Positions 52,232 to 60,706 of a DNA stretch of 64,000 nt are shown here, one piece after another. The position numbers and the translations under genes were made by a program. Below the pieces are notes generated by a model. The model saw only the letters and a program-made list of their open reading frames with translations. It was not told the DNA's origin and made no database searches. How positions within the stretch are numbered: position 1 is the stretch's first letter; each line of letters starts with the position of its first letter. Source of the stretch: Calditrichota bacterium (GTDB lineage Bacteria; Electryoneota; RPQS01); the NCBI GenBank assembly GCA_020637395.1, contig JACJWA010000001.1, positions 186,001-250,000 on the forward strand, read 5' to 3'.

Positions 52232-52894
52232 CTACGCGCCGCCCTCCTGGTGGCGAATCACATCGCCTTCCACAAAGTAGATCACATCCTCTGCAATGTT
52301 TGTCGCCAGATCGCCCATCCGCTCAAAATAGCGCACCGTTGAAAACACCTGCATCCACTGAGATGCTTTGTCCGGGGCCTTGCCTATCTCAGCAACAATA
52401 ACGTCGTAAAGCAGTCTCTGCAGGTCATCCACTGCGTCATCCGCCGCACACACCGCGCGCGCGCGCGCCGCATCATGCTCCACCAGCGAATCCAGTGCCG
52501 CACCAACCATGGCAATAGACTTCTCGGCCATGTCCATCAACTGAGGCGGAAGCGCAACGGGAGCTTGACCGGCCAACGTGCGCGCACGCTTCGCGACATT
52601 CACGGAAAAGTCCGCGATCCGCTCGAGATCATTATTGATCTTCAGCACGGTGATGACATATCTCAAATCCACCGCCACAGGCTGATGAAGCGCCAGAATC
52701 TTCAGGCAATCATCCTCGATATCCACTTCGTCCTGATTGATCTGCTCGTCGCGCGCCACCACCCGGTTCGCAAGCTGTGCGTCAAAATTGCGCAGAGCCG
52801 CCACGGCAAGCTGTGCGCTCTCTTCAACCGCGGCGCCAAACGACAAAATCTTGCGCTTCAGGCGGTCCAGGTCACGTCTAAGGTGCAACGGCAT
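52232..52894 (-). CDS. phoU: Phosphate-signalling regulator PhoU
   Basis: Cytoplasmic three-helix-bundle protein that links the Pst transporter to PhoR/PhoB-type signalling and moderates phosphate uptake. ATG 52894 is chosen for AAGGAG 8 bases upstream. It has 220 residues and two PhoU repeats with the metal-cluster motifs: DEQINQDEVDIEDDCLKIL with VITVLKINNDLERIADFSVN in the first, and ADDAVDDLQRLLYDVIV with TVRYFERMGDLATNIAED in the second. It is last in the order pstS-C-A-B-phoU. Confidence 0.96.
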   Translation of the reverse strand: MPLHLRRDLDRLKRKILSFGAAVEESAQLAVAALRNFDAQLANRVVARDEQINQDEVDIEDDCLKILALHQPVAVDLRYVITVLKINNDLERIADFSVNVAKRARTLAGQAPVALPPQLMDMAEKSIAMVGAALDSLVEHDAARARAVCAADDAVDDLQRLLYDVIVAEIGKAPDKASQWMQVFSTVRYFERMGDLATNIAEDVIYFVEGDVIRHQEGGA

Positions 52895-52975
52895 GGCTGC
52901 TACTCCTTCCATAGTCAGAGAGAAAGAGGGCGCATCCGCGCCCTTCGGAAAACTCCTGCAAATTCACTGCCGGTT

Positions 52976-53743
52976 CTATCCGAAACGGCCCGTGATGTAG
53001 TCCTCGGTCTGCTTCTCGCCGGGCTTGGTGAAAATCGTCTTCGTTCGCCCGAACTCGATCAGCTTGCCTTCGTAGAAGAAGGCTGTGTCGTCCGACACGC
53101 GAGCGGCCTGCTGCATGTTGTGCGTCACAATCACAATCGTGTATTCCCCGCGCAACTCGCTGATCAGGTCCTCGATGCGCGCCGTCGAACGCGGATCCAG
53201 CGCCGAGGCCGGTTCGTCCATCAACAGCACTTCCGGATTGACCGCCAGGGCTCGCGCAATGCACAGTCGCTGCTGCTGACCACCGGAAAGCCCCATCGCA
53301 TTGTGCTCCAACCGATCCTTCACTTCCTCCCAAAGTCCGGAACGGATCAAGCTCGCTTCCACATGCTCTTCAAGCTTCTTGCGGTTGTTCTCACCGTGAA
53401 TCCGCAACCCGTACGCCACATTCTCAAAAATGGACTTCGGAAACGGATTCGACTTCTGAAAGACCATGCCCACCTTGCGCCGCAGGTCCATGACATTCGA
53501 CGAGCTTTCGTAAATGTCCTTGCCATCCACCAGGACCTTGCCCTCGAGCCGCGCCCCGTCAATGATGTCGTTCATGCGATTCAGAGTCCGCAAGAACGTG
53601 GACTTGCCGCAGCCGGACGGGCCGATGAACGCCGTGACCTTGCTGCGTTGCAGCTCTATGGACACGCCAAACAAGGCCTGGGTATTACCATAGTAAAAAT
53701 TCAGGTCTTGCGCAACAATATGAGAGGTCGTGGAGTGAGGCAT
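52976..53743 (-). CDS. pstB: Phosphate ABC transporter ATP-binding protein
   Basis: ATPase of the high-affinity PstSCAB phosphate importer. Walker A is GPSGCGKS (residues 41-48), the Q-loop is in MVFQKSNPFP, the signature is LSGGQQQR and Walker B is VLLMDEPASALDP. The PstB-type NPFPKSIFENVAYGLRIHG segment confirms the subfamily. ATG 53743 lies 2 bases after the pstA stop; an in-frame TTG at 53752 is less likely. Length 255 is normal. Confidence 0.97.
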   Translation of the reverse strand: MPHSTTSHIVAQDLNFYYGNTQALFGVSIELQRSKVTAFIGPSGCGKSTFLRTLNRMNDIIDGARLEGKVLVDGKDIYESSSNVMDLRRKVGMVFQKSNPFPKSIFENVAYGLRIHGENNRKKLEEHVEASLIRSGLWEEVKDRLEHNAMGLSGGQQQRLCIARALAVNPEVLLMDEPASALDPRSTARIEDLISELRGEYTIVIVTHNMQQAARVSDDTAFFYEGKLIEFGRTKTIFTKPGEKQTEDYITGRFG

Positions 53744-53745
53744 GG

Positions 53746-54606
53746 TCACCAACGATACTTGCGTCGAAAATACGAACGAATCACAATGGCCGTGAGATTA
53801 AATCCCAGCACAACGATTATCAGCACCAGTGCCGTCCCGTACTGCATCGGGCGTGCCTTCTCAATGTCGGGAAGCTGAGTCGCCAAAATGTACAGGTGAT
53901 AGGGCAAGGCCATGCACTGATCAAACACCGATTGCGGCAACGTGGGCAGGAAGAACGCCGCAGCAGTCAAGAGAATCGGCGCCGTTTCGCCTGCCGCTCG
54001 GCCAATTCCCAGGATTGAACCCGTCATCATTCCGGGTACCGCATACGGAAGCACATTGCGCCAAATCGTCTCCCACTTCGAGGCTCCCAGAGCCAAACTG
54101 GCCTCGCGAAACGACTGCGGCACCGCGCGCAGAGCTTCCTCACTGGCGACAATGATTGTCGGCAGAATCATGCACGCAAGCGTCATGCTGCCCGCAAGGA
54201 TCGAGGCGCCAAAGCCCAGAAAAATTACAAACAACCCCAACCCGAACAACCCCAGCACCACCGACGGAATGCCTGCAAGAGTGACAATCGCCAAGCGGAT
54301 CAGTCGTGTCATCCGGCCTTGCTTGGCATACTCACTCAGGTAAATCGCTCCGGCCATTCCCAACGGCAGCGCGAAGGCAATCGTGCCCAGTACCAGATAA
54401 AACGTGCCGACGATCACCGGCCAGATGCCGCCTTCTTCACCGCTCTTGCGCGGAGCTTCGGTCAGGAATTCCCAAGAGAGCGTCCCGATGCCGCCGACCA
54501 CCACGTCCGCGATGATATACACCACGACCAACAGAATCGCATACGTGATGGACAGCATCCCGTAGTACACGATGCGTTCACTGGTGTTGCGCGGCTTCAT
54601 GCTCAT
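53746..54606 (-). CDS. pstA: Phosphate ABC transporter permease
   Basis: Inner-membrane channel subunit paired with PstC. It has 286 residues and six helices. The EAA coupling loop is FREASLALGASKWETIWRNV, followed by GIGRAAGETAPIL. The segment GGIWPVIVGTFYLVLGT and the conserved AGIPSVVLGLFGLGLF are typical of PstA. It starts 3 bases after the pstC stop and ends 2 bases before the pstB ATG. Confidence 0.96.
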   Translation of the reverse strand: MSMKPRNTSERIVYYGMLSITYAILLVVVYIIADVVVGGIGTLSWEFLTEAPRKSGEEGGIWPVIVGTFYLVLGTIAFALPLGMAGAIYLSEYAKQGRMTRLIRLAIVTLAGIPSVVLGLFGLGLFVIFLGFGASILAGSMTLACMILPTIIVASEEALRAVPQSFREASLALGASKWETIWRNVLPYAVPGMMTGSILGIGRAAGETAPILLTAAAFFLPTLPQSVFDQCMALPYHLYILATQLPDIEKARPMQYGTALVLIIVVLGFNLTAIVIRSYFRRKYRW

Positions 54607-54609
54607 GGC

Positions 54610-55494
54610 TTACCCGATCCGGTATTTCTTGAGCACCCGCTGCGCGACCATATTGAGCGCAAACGTCATGAGCAGAAGCACAATGCCGATCACAAACAGC
54701 GCGTGATAGTGATCGCTGCCAAACGGAACCTCGCCCATTTCCGCGGCGACCGTCGCCGTCATCGTGCGTACGGATTCCGTCGGGCTGAATGAGATGATCG
54801 CGGCATTGCCCGTCACCATCATCACGGCCATCGTTTCACCCACCACGCGCCCGATGCCCAGCATCACCGCGGCCACAATCCCCGAAAGCGCCGCCGGAAC
54901 AGTCACTTTCCAAATCGTCTGAAGCTTTGAAGCGCCAAGCGAGTACGACGCTTCCTTATAGGAATTGGGAACGTTGCGGATTGCGTCTTCCGAAATCGTA
55001 ATGATCGTCGGAATCGCCATCAGAGCCAGGAGCAGCGCGCCCGTCAGAGCGTTCAGACCTGATGACAGGTGAAACACTTCCTTTACCAGCGGCGCAACCA
55101 CCACCAATCCGAAAAATCCCAACACCACCGACGGAATTCCCGCAAGCATCTCAATCACAGGCTTCCAGATCTCTCGCTCAACCGGCGACGCCATCTCCGC
55201 AATGTATATCGCGGAGATCACTCCAAACGGCACGGCAATCAGCGTCGCCAGAAAGGTCACCAAGAGCGACCCGGAGATCAGAGCCAGCATTCCGAATTGC
55301 TCGTCCTCGAAGGACACCGGCTGCCACACCGGATTGAACAACTCGCTTAAGCCAAACTTCTGAATGAACGGCAGGCTTTCACGACCCAGAAAGAGAAACA
55401 CCAGCACCACGATCAGGATCGAAGTGATGGCGCAACTCTGAAAGAAGTAGCGGATAACCCGCGCCTTCCAATACTGCCGTGACAGTTCCGTCAC
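54610..55494 (-). CDS. pstC: Phosphate ABC transporter permease
   Basis: Inner-membrane channel subunit paired with PstA. It has 294 residues, an N-terminal helix and then the permease core. Motifs: EMLAGIPSVVLGFFGLVVV, the coupling loop YKEASYSLGASKLQTIWKV and LGIGRVVGETMAVMMVTG. GTG 55494 begins 3 bases after the pstS stop, with AAAGGG inside the pstS end as ribosome site. Confidence 0.96.
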   Translation of the reverse strand: MTELSRQYWKARVIRYFFQSCAITSILIVVLVFLFLGRESLPFIQKFGLSELFNPVWQPVSFEDEQFGMLALISGSLLVTFLATLIAVPFGVISAIYIAEMASPVEREIWKPVIEMLAGIPSVVLGFFGLVVVAPLVKEVFHLSSGLNALTGALLLALMAIPTIITISEDAIRNVPNSYKEASYSLGASKLQTIWKVTVPAALSGIVAAVMLGIGRVVGETMAVMMVTGNAAIISFSPTESVRTMTATVAAEMGEVPFGSDHYHALFVIGIVLLLMTFALNMVAQRVLKKYRIG

Positions 55495-55497
55495 GTG

Positions 55498-56349
55498 TTA
55501 CCCTTTCAACGGAACGTAGCCGACTTCACGCACGATTCTCTGACCCTCGGGAGCATTGCAGTAGTCAATGAACTCCTTGATGAGACCCGCCGGAACACCG
55601 TTCGTATAGAGAAACAGCGGACGCGCGATGGGGTAGGTCCCTTCCCGAACGGTCGTCTCGGTCGGGAAAATCGCCGGTGAGTCCGCCGTCTTGCGTACGT
55701 TCAGCATCTTGACCTTGCTGTCATGGCCATAGGCTTCGCCGCCGTAACCGATCGCATTGGCATTCGAAGAAACTTCCTGCACCAGCGCCGCTGTCGAAGT
55801 CATCAGGCGCGCCGAGTTGACGAAATCACCCTTCGCCAAAACATGCTCTTTGAAATATACATATGTCCCCGAATTGCTCTCGCGGGACAACACCACGACT
55901 TCGCCCGGCTGGCCGCCCAGCTGACTCCAGTCCGTGATCTGGCCCTGGAAGATCTGCTTGATCTGATCGAGCGTCAGACTGTCCACCGTGTTCTGTGGAT
56001 TCACAAACACAGCCAATCCATCCATCCCGATCACAAACTCCTGCGGCGACAATCCCTTTTGCTTGGCCAAATCATACTCTTTGCCGAGCATCGTGCGAGA
56101 TGCCGCGCAAATGTCCGTTGTGCCGTTCAGAAGCGCGGCAATACCCGTTCCCGATCCGCCGCCCGTCACCGCGACGTTCTTGCCGGCGTGGCCCTTCATG
56201 AAATTCTCCGCCATCGAAGACATCAGGTTCACCATCGTGTCGGAACCCTTGATGTCAATGGCTGTCTTTTCCTTCGGAGTTTCAGATCGTCCGCACCCCA
56301 GTGCAAGAATGGCCGCGAACACCAACGTACATAGCGCAAGTTTCTTCAT
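55498..56349 (-). CDS. pstS: Phosphate-binding lipoprotein
   Basis: Periplasmic binding component of the Pst importer, membrane-anchored. ATG 56349 gives signal peptide and lipobox LALGC (Cys18); GGAG lies 9 bases upstream. It has 283 residues of the PBP-like fold. Phosphate-contact segments: KGSDTMVNLMSSMAENFM, TGGGSGTGIAALLNGTTDIC, and LSRESNSGTYVYFKEHVL (Arg-Ser-Gly-Thr loop). It is first in the operon, behind the PHO-box-like promoter at 56379-56411. Confidence 0.96.
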   Translation of the reverse strand: MKKLALCTLVFAAILALGCGRSETPKEKTAIDIKGSDTMVNLMSSMAENFMKGHAGKNVAVTGGGSGTGIAALLNGTTDICAASRTMLGKEYDLAKQKGLSPQEFVIGMDGLAVFVNPQNTVDSLTLDQIKQIFQGQITDWSQLGGQPGEVVVLSRESNSGTYVYFKEHVLAKGDFVNSARLMTSTAALVQEVSSNANAIGYGGEAYGHDSKVKMLNVRKTADSPAIFPTETTVREGTYPIARPLFLYTNGVPAGLIKEFIDYCNAPEGQRIVREVGYVPLKG

Positions 56350-56378
56350 GAAACAACTCTCCAATTGTTAGGAGCAAG

Positions 56379-56411
56379 AGAATACTGAGATAGTGTGAGC
56401 CTTGTGTGAGC
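56379..56411 (-). promoter_or_regulatory. PHO-box-like direct repeat and -10 upstream of pstS
   Basis: On the minus strand CTCACAC, 4 bases, CTCACAC gives two half-sites with an 11-base period (GTGTGAG units at 56393 and 56404 on the plus strand), the geometry of a PhoB/PhoP box. TATTCT (56379-56384) follows 8 bases later as a -10, with no -35, as in PhoB-activated promoters. The start would be near 56372. Confidence 0.6.
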
Positions 56412-56470
56412 AACCAAGAGTCAATAAACTGATTTGACTTGGTTTAGCTATAAATGAGAGGCGTGCCAAC

Positions 56471-57613
56471 TCATTTGATCACGAAATCAAAGTCGAGGTT
56501 GTGCCGCACGTAGCCCTTGTAGTCGTTGGTCACCTCGCTCGGCCAGCGATCAAACGCATGAAACACATAGCGGAAGCGGATATTTTCTGTAAGGGGAAGC
56601 ACCGTTTCCACGATATGCCCTTGAACGGCCGTCTGACCTCCAAACGGCGATGAATCCGTAAACGCACCGACCACCGCATTCCCGTCAATCTGCCGATAGT
56701 CATAGCCGATGCTCGCGCGCTTTACAAACCACGGAAACTCCACATCCGCGCCGACCAGCCAAGCCTTTTCAGGAGAGTTCGCGACGTTCCAGACCTGATT
56801 CGCCTGAAGCGAGACTCCCAATTTGCCCAGCGGAAAACCGACTCTGACCAGCGCGTCCACCAACTCAAACTTCGTCCCGTATTGGTAAAGTGCCGCGCTA
56901 TCGGGAGTGGACGGCCAATCATATGTGGCATACAGGCTTGAATTGCCATAGGAGCGACGCGGGTCAAACAAGAACTCGCTGCCCATGATATGCAGATAAT
57001 CGTAGTACGCGAGAGAAAACGCGAGGTTCAATTTGTCTTCCTCGTCGGCTTCGATCGTCCCCTGCAAGGCCAACAATTGCACGTCTTCTCCGCCCGAGTT
57101 TTCTTCAAGCATATACCAGCCGCCACGCAGCGAGGCCTCAAATTTCTCTGTGGGTTTCATCGTTCCGATGCCGCTCAAGCCCTCGAGGTGTACATCCGAA
57201 TCCCAAATGAGTGAAGTCTTCTCATAGACGTTTGCGTGCCTGCCCACCAGAAGCTTCGCATCTCGACACGGCTTCACTTCAGCATAGGCACGCTCGACAT
57301 AGATGGACTTCGGAGACAGACCGCCCGACAAATCCACTTCCGGGCTGCGCGGACTTCCGTTGTCTGATGTCGTCAAACCAAACCCAATCGTCAGTCTTTC
57401 GTCCACTTTTGTACTGGTTCGCAGACGATAACGAATTCTGGGCCGCGCGCGGCGCGTGCTGACCAGCTTCCCTTCGACAAACTCATAGCGGAAACGAAAG
57501 TCTCCGCTGAGCTTGGTGCGACTCAAAATGTCCGTTGCGGACTGAGAAAATGCGCTCGGTGCGAGCAGGGCCACGCACAGCGCGGCGAGCAGGTGCAGAT
57601 GTATGATTTTCAT
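56471..57613 (-). CDS. Putative porin next to the pst operon
   Basis: Outer-membrane barrel of 380 residues with signal peptide MKIIHLHLLAALCVALLAPSAFS. It opens with LSGDFRFRYEFVEGKL and RARPRIRYRLRTSTKVDER, the arginine-rich first strands seen in 'putative porin' and alginate-export-like families. It ends in HNLDFDFVIK. A position 121 bases upstream of pstS suggests it could pass phosphate or organophosphates; this is inference. There is no clear ribosome site, and TATATT only 5 bases before the ATG hints at a nearly leaderless transcript. Confidence 0.82.
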   Translation of the reverse strand: MKIIHLHLLAALCVALLAPSAFSQSATDILSRTKLSGDFRFRYEFVEGKLVSTRRARPRIRYRLRTSTKVDERLTIGFGLTTSDNGSPRSPEVDLSGGLSPKSIYVERAYAEVKPCRDAKLLVGRHANVYEKTSLIWDSDVHLEGLSGIGTMKPTEKFEASLRGGWYMLEENSGGEDVQLLALQGTIEADEEDKLNLAFSLAYYDYLHIMGSEFLFDPRRSYGNSSLYATYDWPSTPDSAALYQYGTKFELVDALVRVGFPLGKLGVSLQANQVWNVANSPEKAWLVGADVEFPWFVKRASIGYDYRQIDGNAVVGAFTDSSPFGGQTAVQGHIVETVLPLTENIRFRYVFHAFDRWPSEVTNDYKGYVRHNLDFDFVIK

Positions 57614-57854
57614 GCAAGAATATACAACTCTAACTTAGAACAAACAATTTGTGTTAGGAAATGTTTCCGCCTCGCTGAACCACAGCTCTGAAGAAACTTC
57701 ACAGGCAGGTTTTTCCCATTTGGCTTTCTATCTCAAGATGAGAACTTTAGTAACGCTCCGTCAAACCGCGGCGATGACGAGTTCGCGCTTTGTAAATCGC
57801 CCGATTCTGACTGATTTTGAACGCCTCTCTGCATATTTTGATTCTGTTAGTGAA

Positions 57855-57883
57855 TTGTTAGGGAATCGTGAGGACCATACATT
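57855..57883 (+). promoter_or_regulatory. Promoter-like element just before an isolated terminator
   Basis: TTGTTA (57855-57860), 17 bases, TACATT (57878-57883). Only about 60 bases separate its expected start from the hairpin at 57904-57942, and no reading frame fits. The rest of 57614-57854 shows only a possible PHO-type repeat on the minus strand (57844-57861). Confidence 0.3.
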
Positions 57884-57903
57884 CTACTTTCACTGGCACT
57901 CCA

Positions 57904-57946
57904 AGAGAAAGCCCCGATGCACAACGCACCGGGGCTTTCTCTTTTT
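57904..57946 (+). terminator. Intrinsic terminator, strongest on the plus strand
   Basis: A 13-bp stem (AGAGAAAGCCCCG, 57904-57916, with its complement 57930-57942), 13-base loop, then T43-T46. It ends 13 bases before the stop of the converging subtilase gene, for which it could also act though the minus-strand T run is poor. Confidence 0.85.
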
Positions 57947-57959
57947 ATCTGCGCGGTGA

Positions 57960-60494
57960 CTACGGAAGTGTCGCCACCACTTCGTACGTGACAAACTCCT
58001 GAAGGTCCAAAATACCGACGTGCGTGAACGTCGTGTCTGCGGTCTGGCCCACAAGCGTGTTGTCAGACGGAGCAATCAGCGGATCCGTGCTCATGTACAC
58101 CGAGTACAGCACGCCGGGCGTTGCCGACGCCGTCCAATGCAAAATCACGTCGCTGCCTTCACTCAAAATCACCAGACTGTCCGCAGGCTCGGGAGTCACC
58201 GATGATGCTGGTGCTCCGTACAATGAAATGTCATCAATGTACCAGCCTTCGCGGCCCGAGCTTGCATCGCTCGAAAACCGGAAGCGGAAACGCACGATGT
58301 CATTCGCATACGCCGCAAGATCAAACACCGCTTCAACCCCGGGCAATGTACCTGAATAGCAAGGAACACCCGGGAGCGGTCCGGTAAACGGATTGCCGTT
58401 GCCGGATACGGTGCGATAAGTTTTGGGATAGTTGCCGACCGGAGCGATTTGCGTATAAGCCCCGCCGTTCACGGAAATCTCCACAAGGGCTCCGTCATAC
58501 GCCGAATCGGGATAGAATCCCGACAGCTCGGCATCGAGATCCTGCCAGAAGCGCAATTCACTCTCCGCGCTGATTTCAATCGGAGGAGAAATCAATCCCG
58601 CATCCTGCGAACTGGCATACGTTCCCGTTCCGGTGTCTCCGCACTTCCAGGCATGCGTCGGCGAGTTCACGCGTTCCGTCGAAAGGTGCCACTGATCCGT
58701 GATGCCGCTCACTTCGCTGTGAGTCCACTCCGGTGCGCCGGATTCGCAATCTTCAAAGTAGTAGCGCACCTTCGGCGAAGCATCGAGCGAGAAAACAATC
58801 TCTCGCGTGTAGCCGCTGTCCGCAGTCAAGCTCAGCGTGAACTCGATTTGGCTGTCCAGCGGCGTTTCCGTGGAAAGCGTCGCCGAAAACGTGTTCAGCG
58901 CATTGTTCCCAAAAGCACCGTTGGCAATATTGCCGAATGTGCCGGACGCATCGTTGATCGTCACATACGGGCTGACCGAGCTGAGTGTGCCCGCCACATT
59001 CAAGGCGTCCTCGCCGATGTTGGTCAACTCGACAATGATCTCCACCGACTCTCCGCGTTCCCATGTTCCGTTCGCGTTGCCCAGAACCGTGTCGTTCGAC
59101 GCCGCGCTGACCAGATTGAGAAACGGATCATTCGGACTCAAACCGACGAACTGATTAATTGCCGTGCACGCATTGAACAAATTCAAACGGCCACCCGACA
59201 CCGTGATGCCTTGCAGTGCTGTGATCGGATCCGTGCCGTCCAGCAGCATCTGCTTCAGGGCCAATGCCGCCGAATCGGGGAATTGCATGTAGTAGTTTGC
59301 AAACCCGACACTCGCCGCGGCATGCATCAGCGCCACCGCTCCGGCCACATGCGGAGTCGCCATCGAAGTTCCCGTCAGCGAGGAGGTCGTGTTCGTCGGA
59401 TAGGTGCTCGGAATGCTCGTGCCCGGCGCGCCGAGATCAATCGTGGTCAAGCCATAGCCCGCGCCGCTGTTCTTAGCGTCCGTGCTGGTGGTGTTGGTCA
59501 CCGTGATCAGATAGGGGCTTGAGCAGCTCGTCGGCACGTCGCCTTGCACGTCCACATTGTAGTTCGCATTCGCCGTGGCCGCTGCCGAGAGAATGCCCAC
59601 TTCGCCCATCGCTGTGTACAGATCATTCCATACGGGGTAGGTTCCGGATTCGCAATCCGCGAGGTCCACACCAAAACTGGAATTTGTGGACACGACGTTC
59701 GCCCCGGACGTGCCGCCGCTCGAAAGCCACAGCGTCTTCTGATTCAGCACGTAGCCGTAGCCTATTGAGATGATAGACGTCGTGCCGCTCGATGCCGCAA
59801 CTTCCATGATCTTCACGTTCCAGTTCACACCGGTGACCATGGACCCGTTATTGCCAACGGCTCCAACCGTACCCGACACGTGCGTGCCGTGACCGTCCGA
59901 TGGGATCGTGCCGTCATTGGCGTAGGCGTCCCAGCCGTTTTTGTCATCAACATACCCGTTGCCATCGTCGTCCACGCCATTCACGCCGTTGACTTCAGCC
60001 AGGTTCTGCCAAATGTTCGCCGCCAAATCCGTGTGTGTCAACTGACAACCGCCATCCACCACGGCCACAACAATGTCATTGCCCAGCGCGTCCGTGCCGC
60101 CGGTCGTAATATCCCAGGCCTCCGGTGCGTCAATGTCGCGGTCCGTGGCCTGGCTCATATCCCATTGAGTCGAGAATAGTGGATCGTTGGGCGTCAACCG
60201 CTGCTCGAGCTTGTGATCCGCCTGCGCCCACTTCAACTGCGGATAACCGCGAAGCTGTTCAACCGCTTGCTCAACAGGCAGCTTCTCATCAAACGTCACC
60301 AGATAAATGTCCAGCTTGTCTACAAGCACTTTTTCAACGCGGAACTCCGCCGCATCAAACTGCGCACGAGCTCGCTCCAACGTCGTCGGATCTGCAAACC
60401 GCACCAGTGCCTGACCCGGCACTGCCTCAGGTGCGGCGTACGAGGCGCCAGCCATCACTAAACACATAAGTCCCCAGACTACCCAGCGCTGCAT
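57960..60494 (-). CDS. Subtilisin-like (S8) peptidase without a T9SS sorting domain
   Basis: Secreted serine peptidase of 844 residues. ATG 60494 gives a signal peptide (WVVWGLMCLVMAGASYA) with GGAG 9 bases upstream; the open frame reaches further upstream without a leader. A propeptide-like part (about 25-100) precedes the S8 domain with Asp147 (VVAVVDGGC), His202 (DGHGTHVSG) and Ser377 (GTSMATPHVAG). Then come CARDB-like (about 455-560), MAM/jelly-roll-like (about 595-740) and FN3-like C-terminal modules. Unlike the subtilase at 26798 it ends without NPFN and LLVK motifs, so it may leave the cell by another route or remain in the periplasm. Confidence 0.93.
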   Translation of the reverse strand: MQRWVVWGLMCLVMAGASYAAPEAVPGQALVRFADPTTLERARAQFDAAEFRVEKVLVDKLDIYLVTFDEKLPVEQAVEQLRGYPQLKWAQADHKLEQRLTPNDPLFSTQWDMSQATDRDIDAPEAWDITTGGTDALGNDIVVAVVDGGCQLTHTDLAANIWQNLAEVNGVNGVDDDGNGYVDDKNGWDAYANDGTIPSDGHGTHVSGTVGAVGNNGSMVTGVNWNVKIMEVAASSGTTSIISIGYGYVLNQKTLWLSSGGTSGANVVSTNSSFGVDLADCESGTYPVWNDLYTAMGEVGILSAAATANANYNVDVQGDVPTSCSSPYLITVTNTTSTDAKNSGAGYGLTTIDLGAPGTSIPSTYPTNTTSSLTGTSMATPHVAGAVALMHAAASVGFANYYMQFPDSAALALKQMLLDGTDPITALQGITVSGGRLNLFNACTAINQFVGLSPNDPFLNLVSAASNDTVLGNANGTWERGESVEIIVELTNIGEDALNVAGTLSSVSPYVTINDASGTFGNIANGAFGNNALNTFSATLSTETPLDSQIEFTLSLTADSGYTREIVFSLDASPKVRYYFEDCESGAPEWTHSEVSGITDQWHLSTERVNSPTHAWKCGDTGTGTYASSQDAGLISPPIEISAESELRFWQDLDAELSGFYPDSAYDGALVEISVNGGAYTQIAPVGNYPKTYRTVSGNGNPFTGPLPGVPCYSGTLPGVEAVFDLAAYANDIVRFRFRFSSDASSGREGWYIDDISLYGAPASSVTPEPADSLVILSEGSDVILHWTASATPGVLYSVYMSTDPLIAPSDNTLVGQTADTTFTHVGILDLQEFVTYEVVATLP

Positions 60495-60706
60495 ATTATT
60501 TGTCTCCGTGTGAGGATGTCTATTCATACCAAGCAAGATCCATAATTTACGAATGAAACCGCGCGAGGGCAAGCTGGCGGCGAACTTTCTTACACGTCTA
60601 TGCGGCACAGCAGCTGAGACTCCAGCCGCACGGGATTCCTGACCCAACTCTGCCAATGGATCTAAGTACTATTGAGACTCAAACAGAAGATTCGTATTGT
60701 AGGGTA

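Noticed and set aside
57651..57959. A 102-codon plus-strand frame between the porin and subtilase genes
   Set aside because: It runs through the terminator hairpin at 57904-57942 and has no ribosome site or homologous motif.
60528..60656. Longer N-terminus for the subtilase ending at 57960
   Set aside because: The added residues are polar and arginine-rich; the signal peptide begins at ATG 60494, which has a ribosome site.
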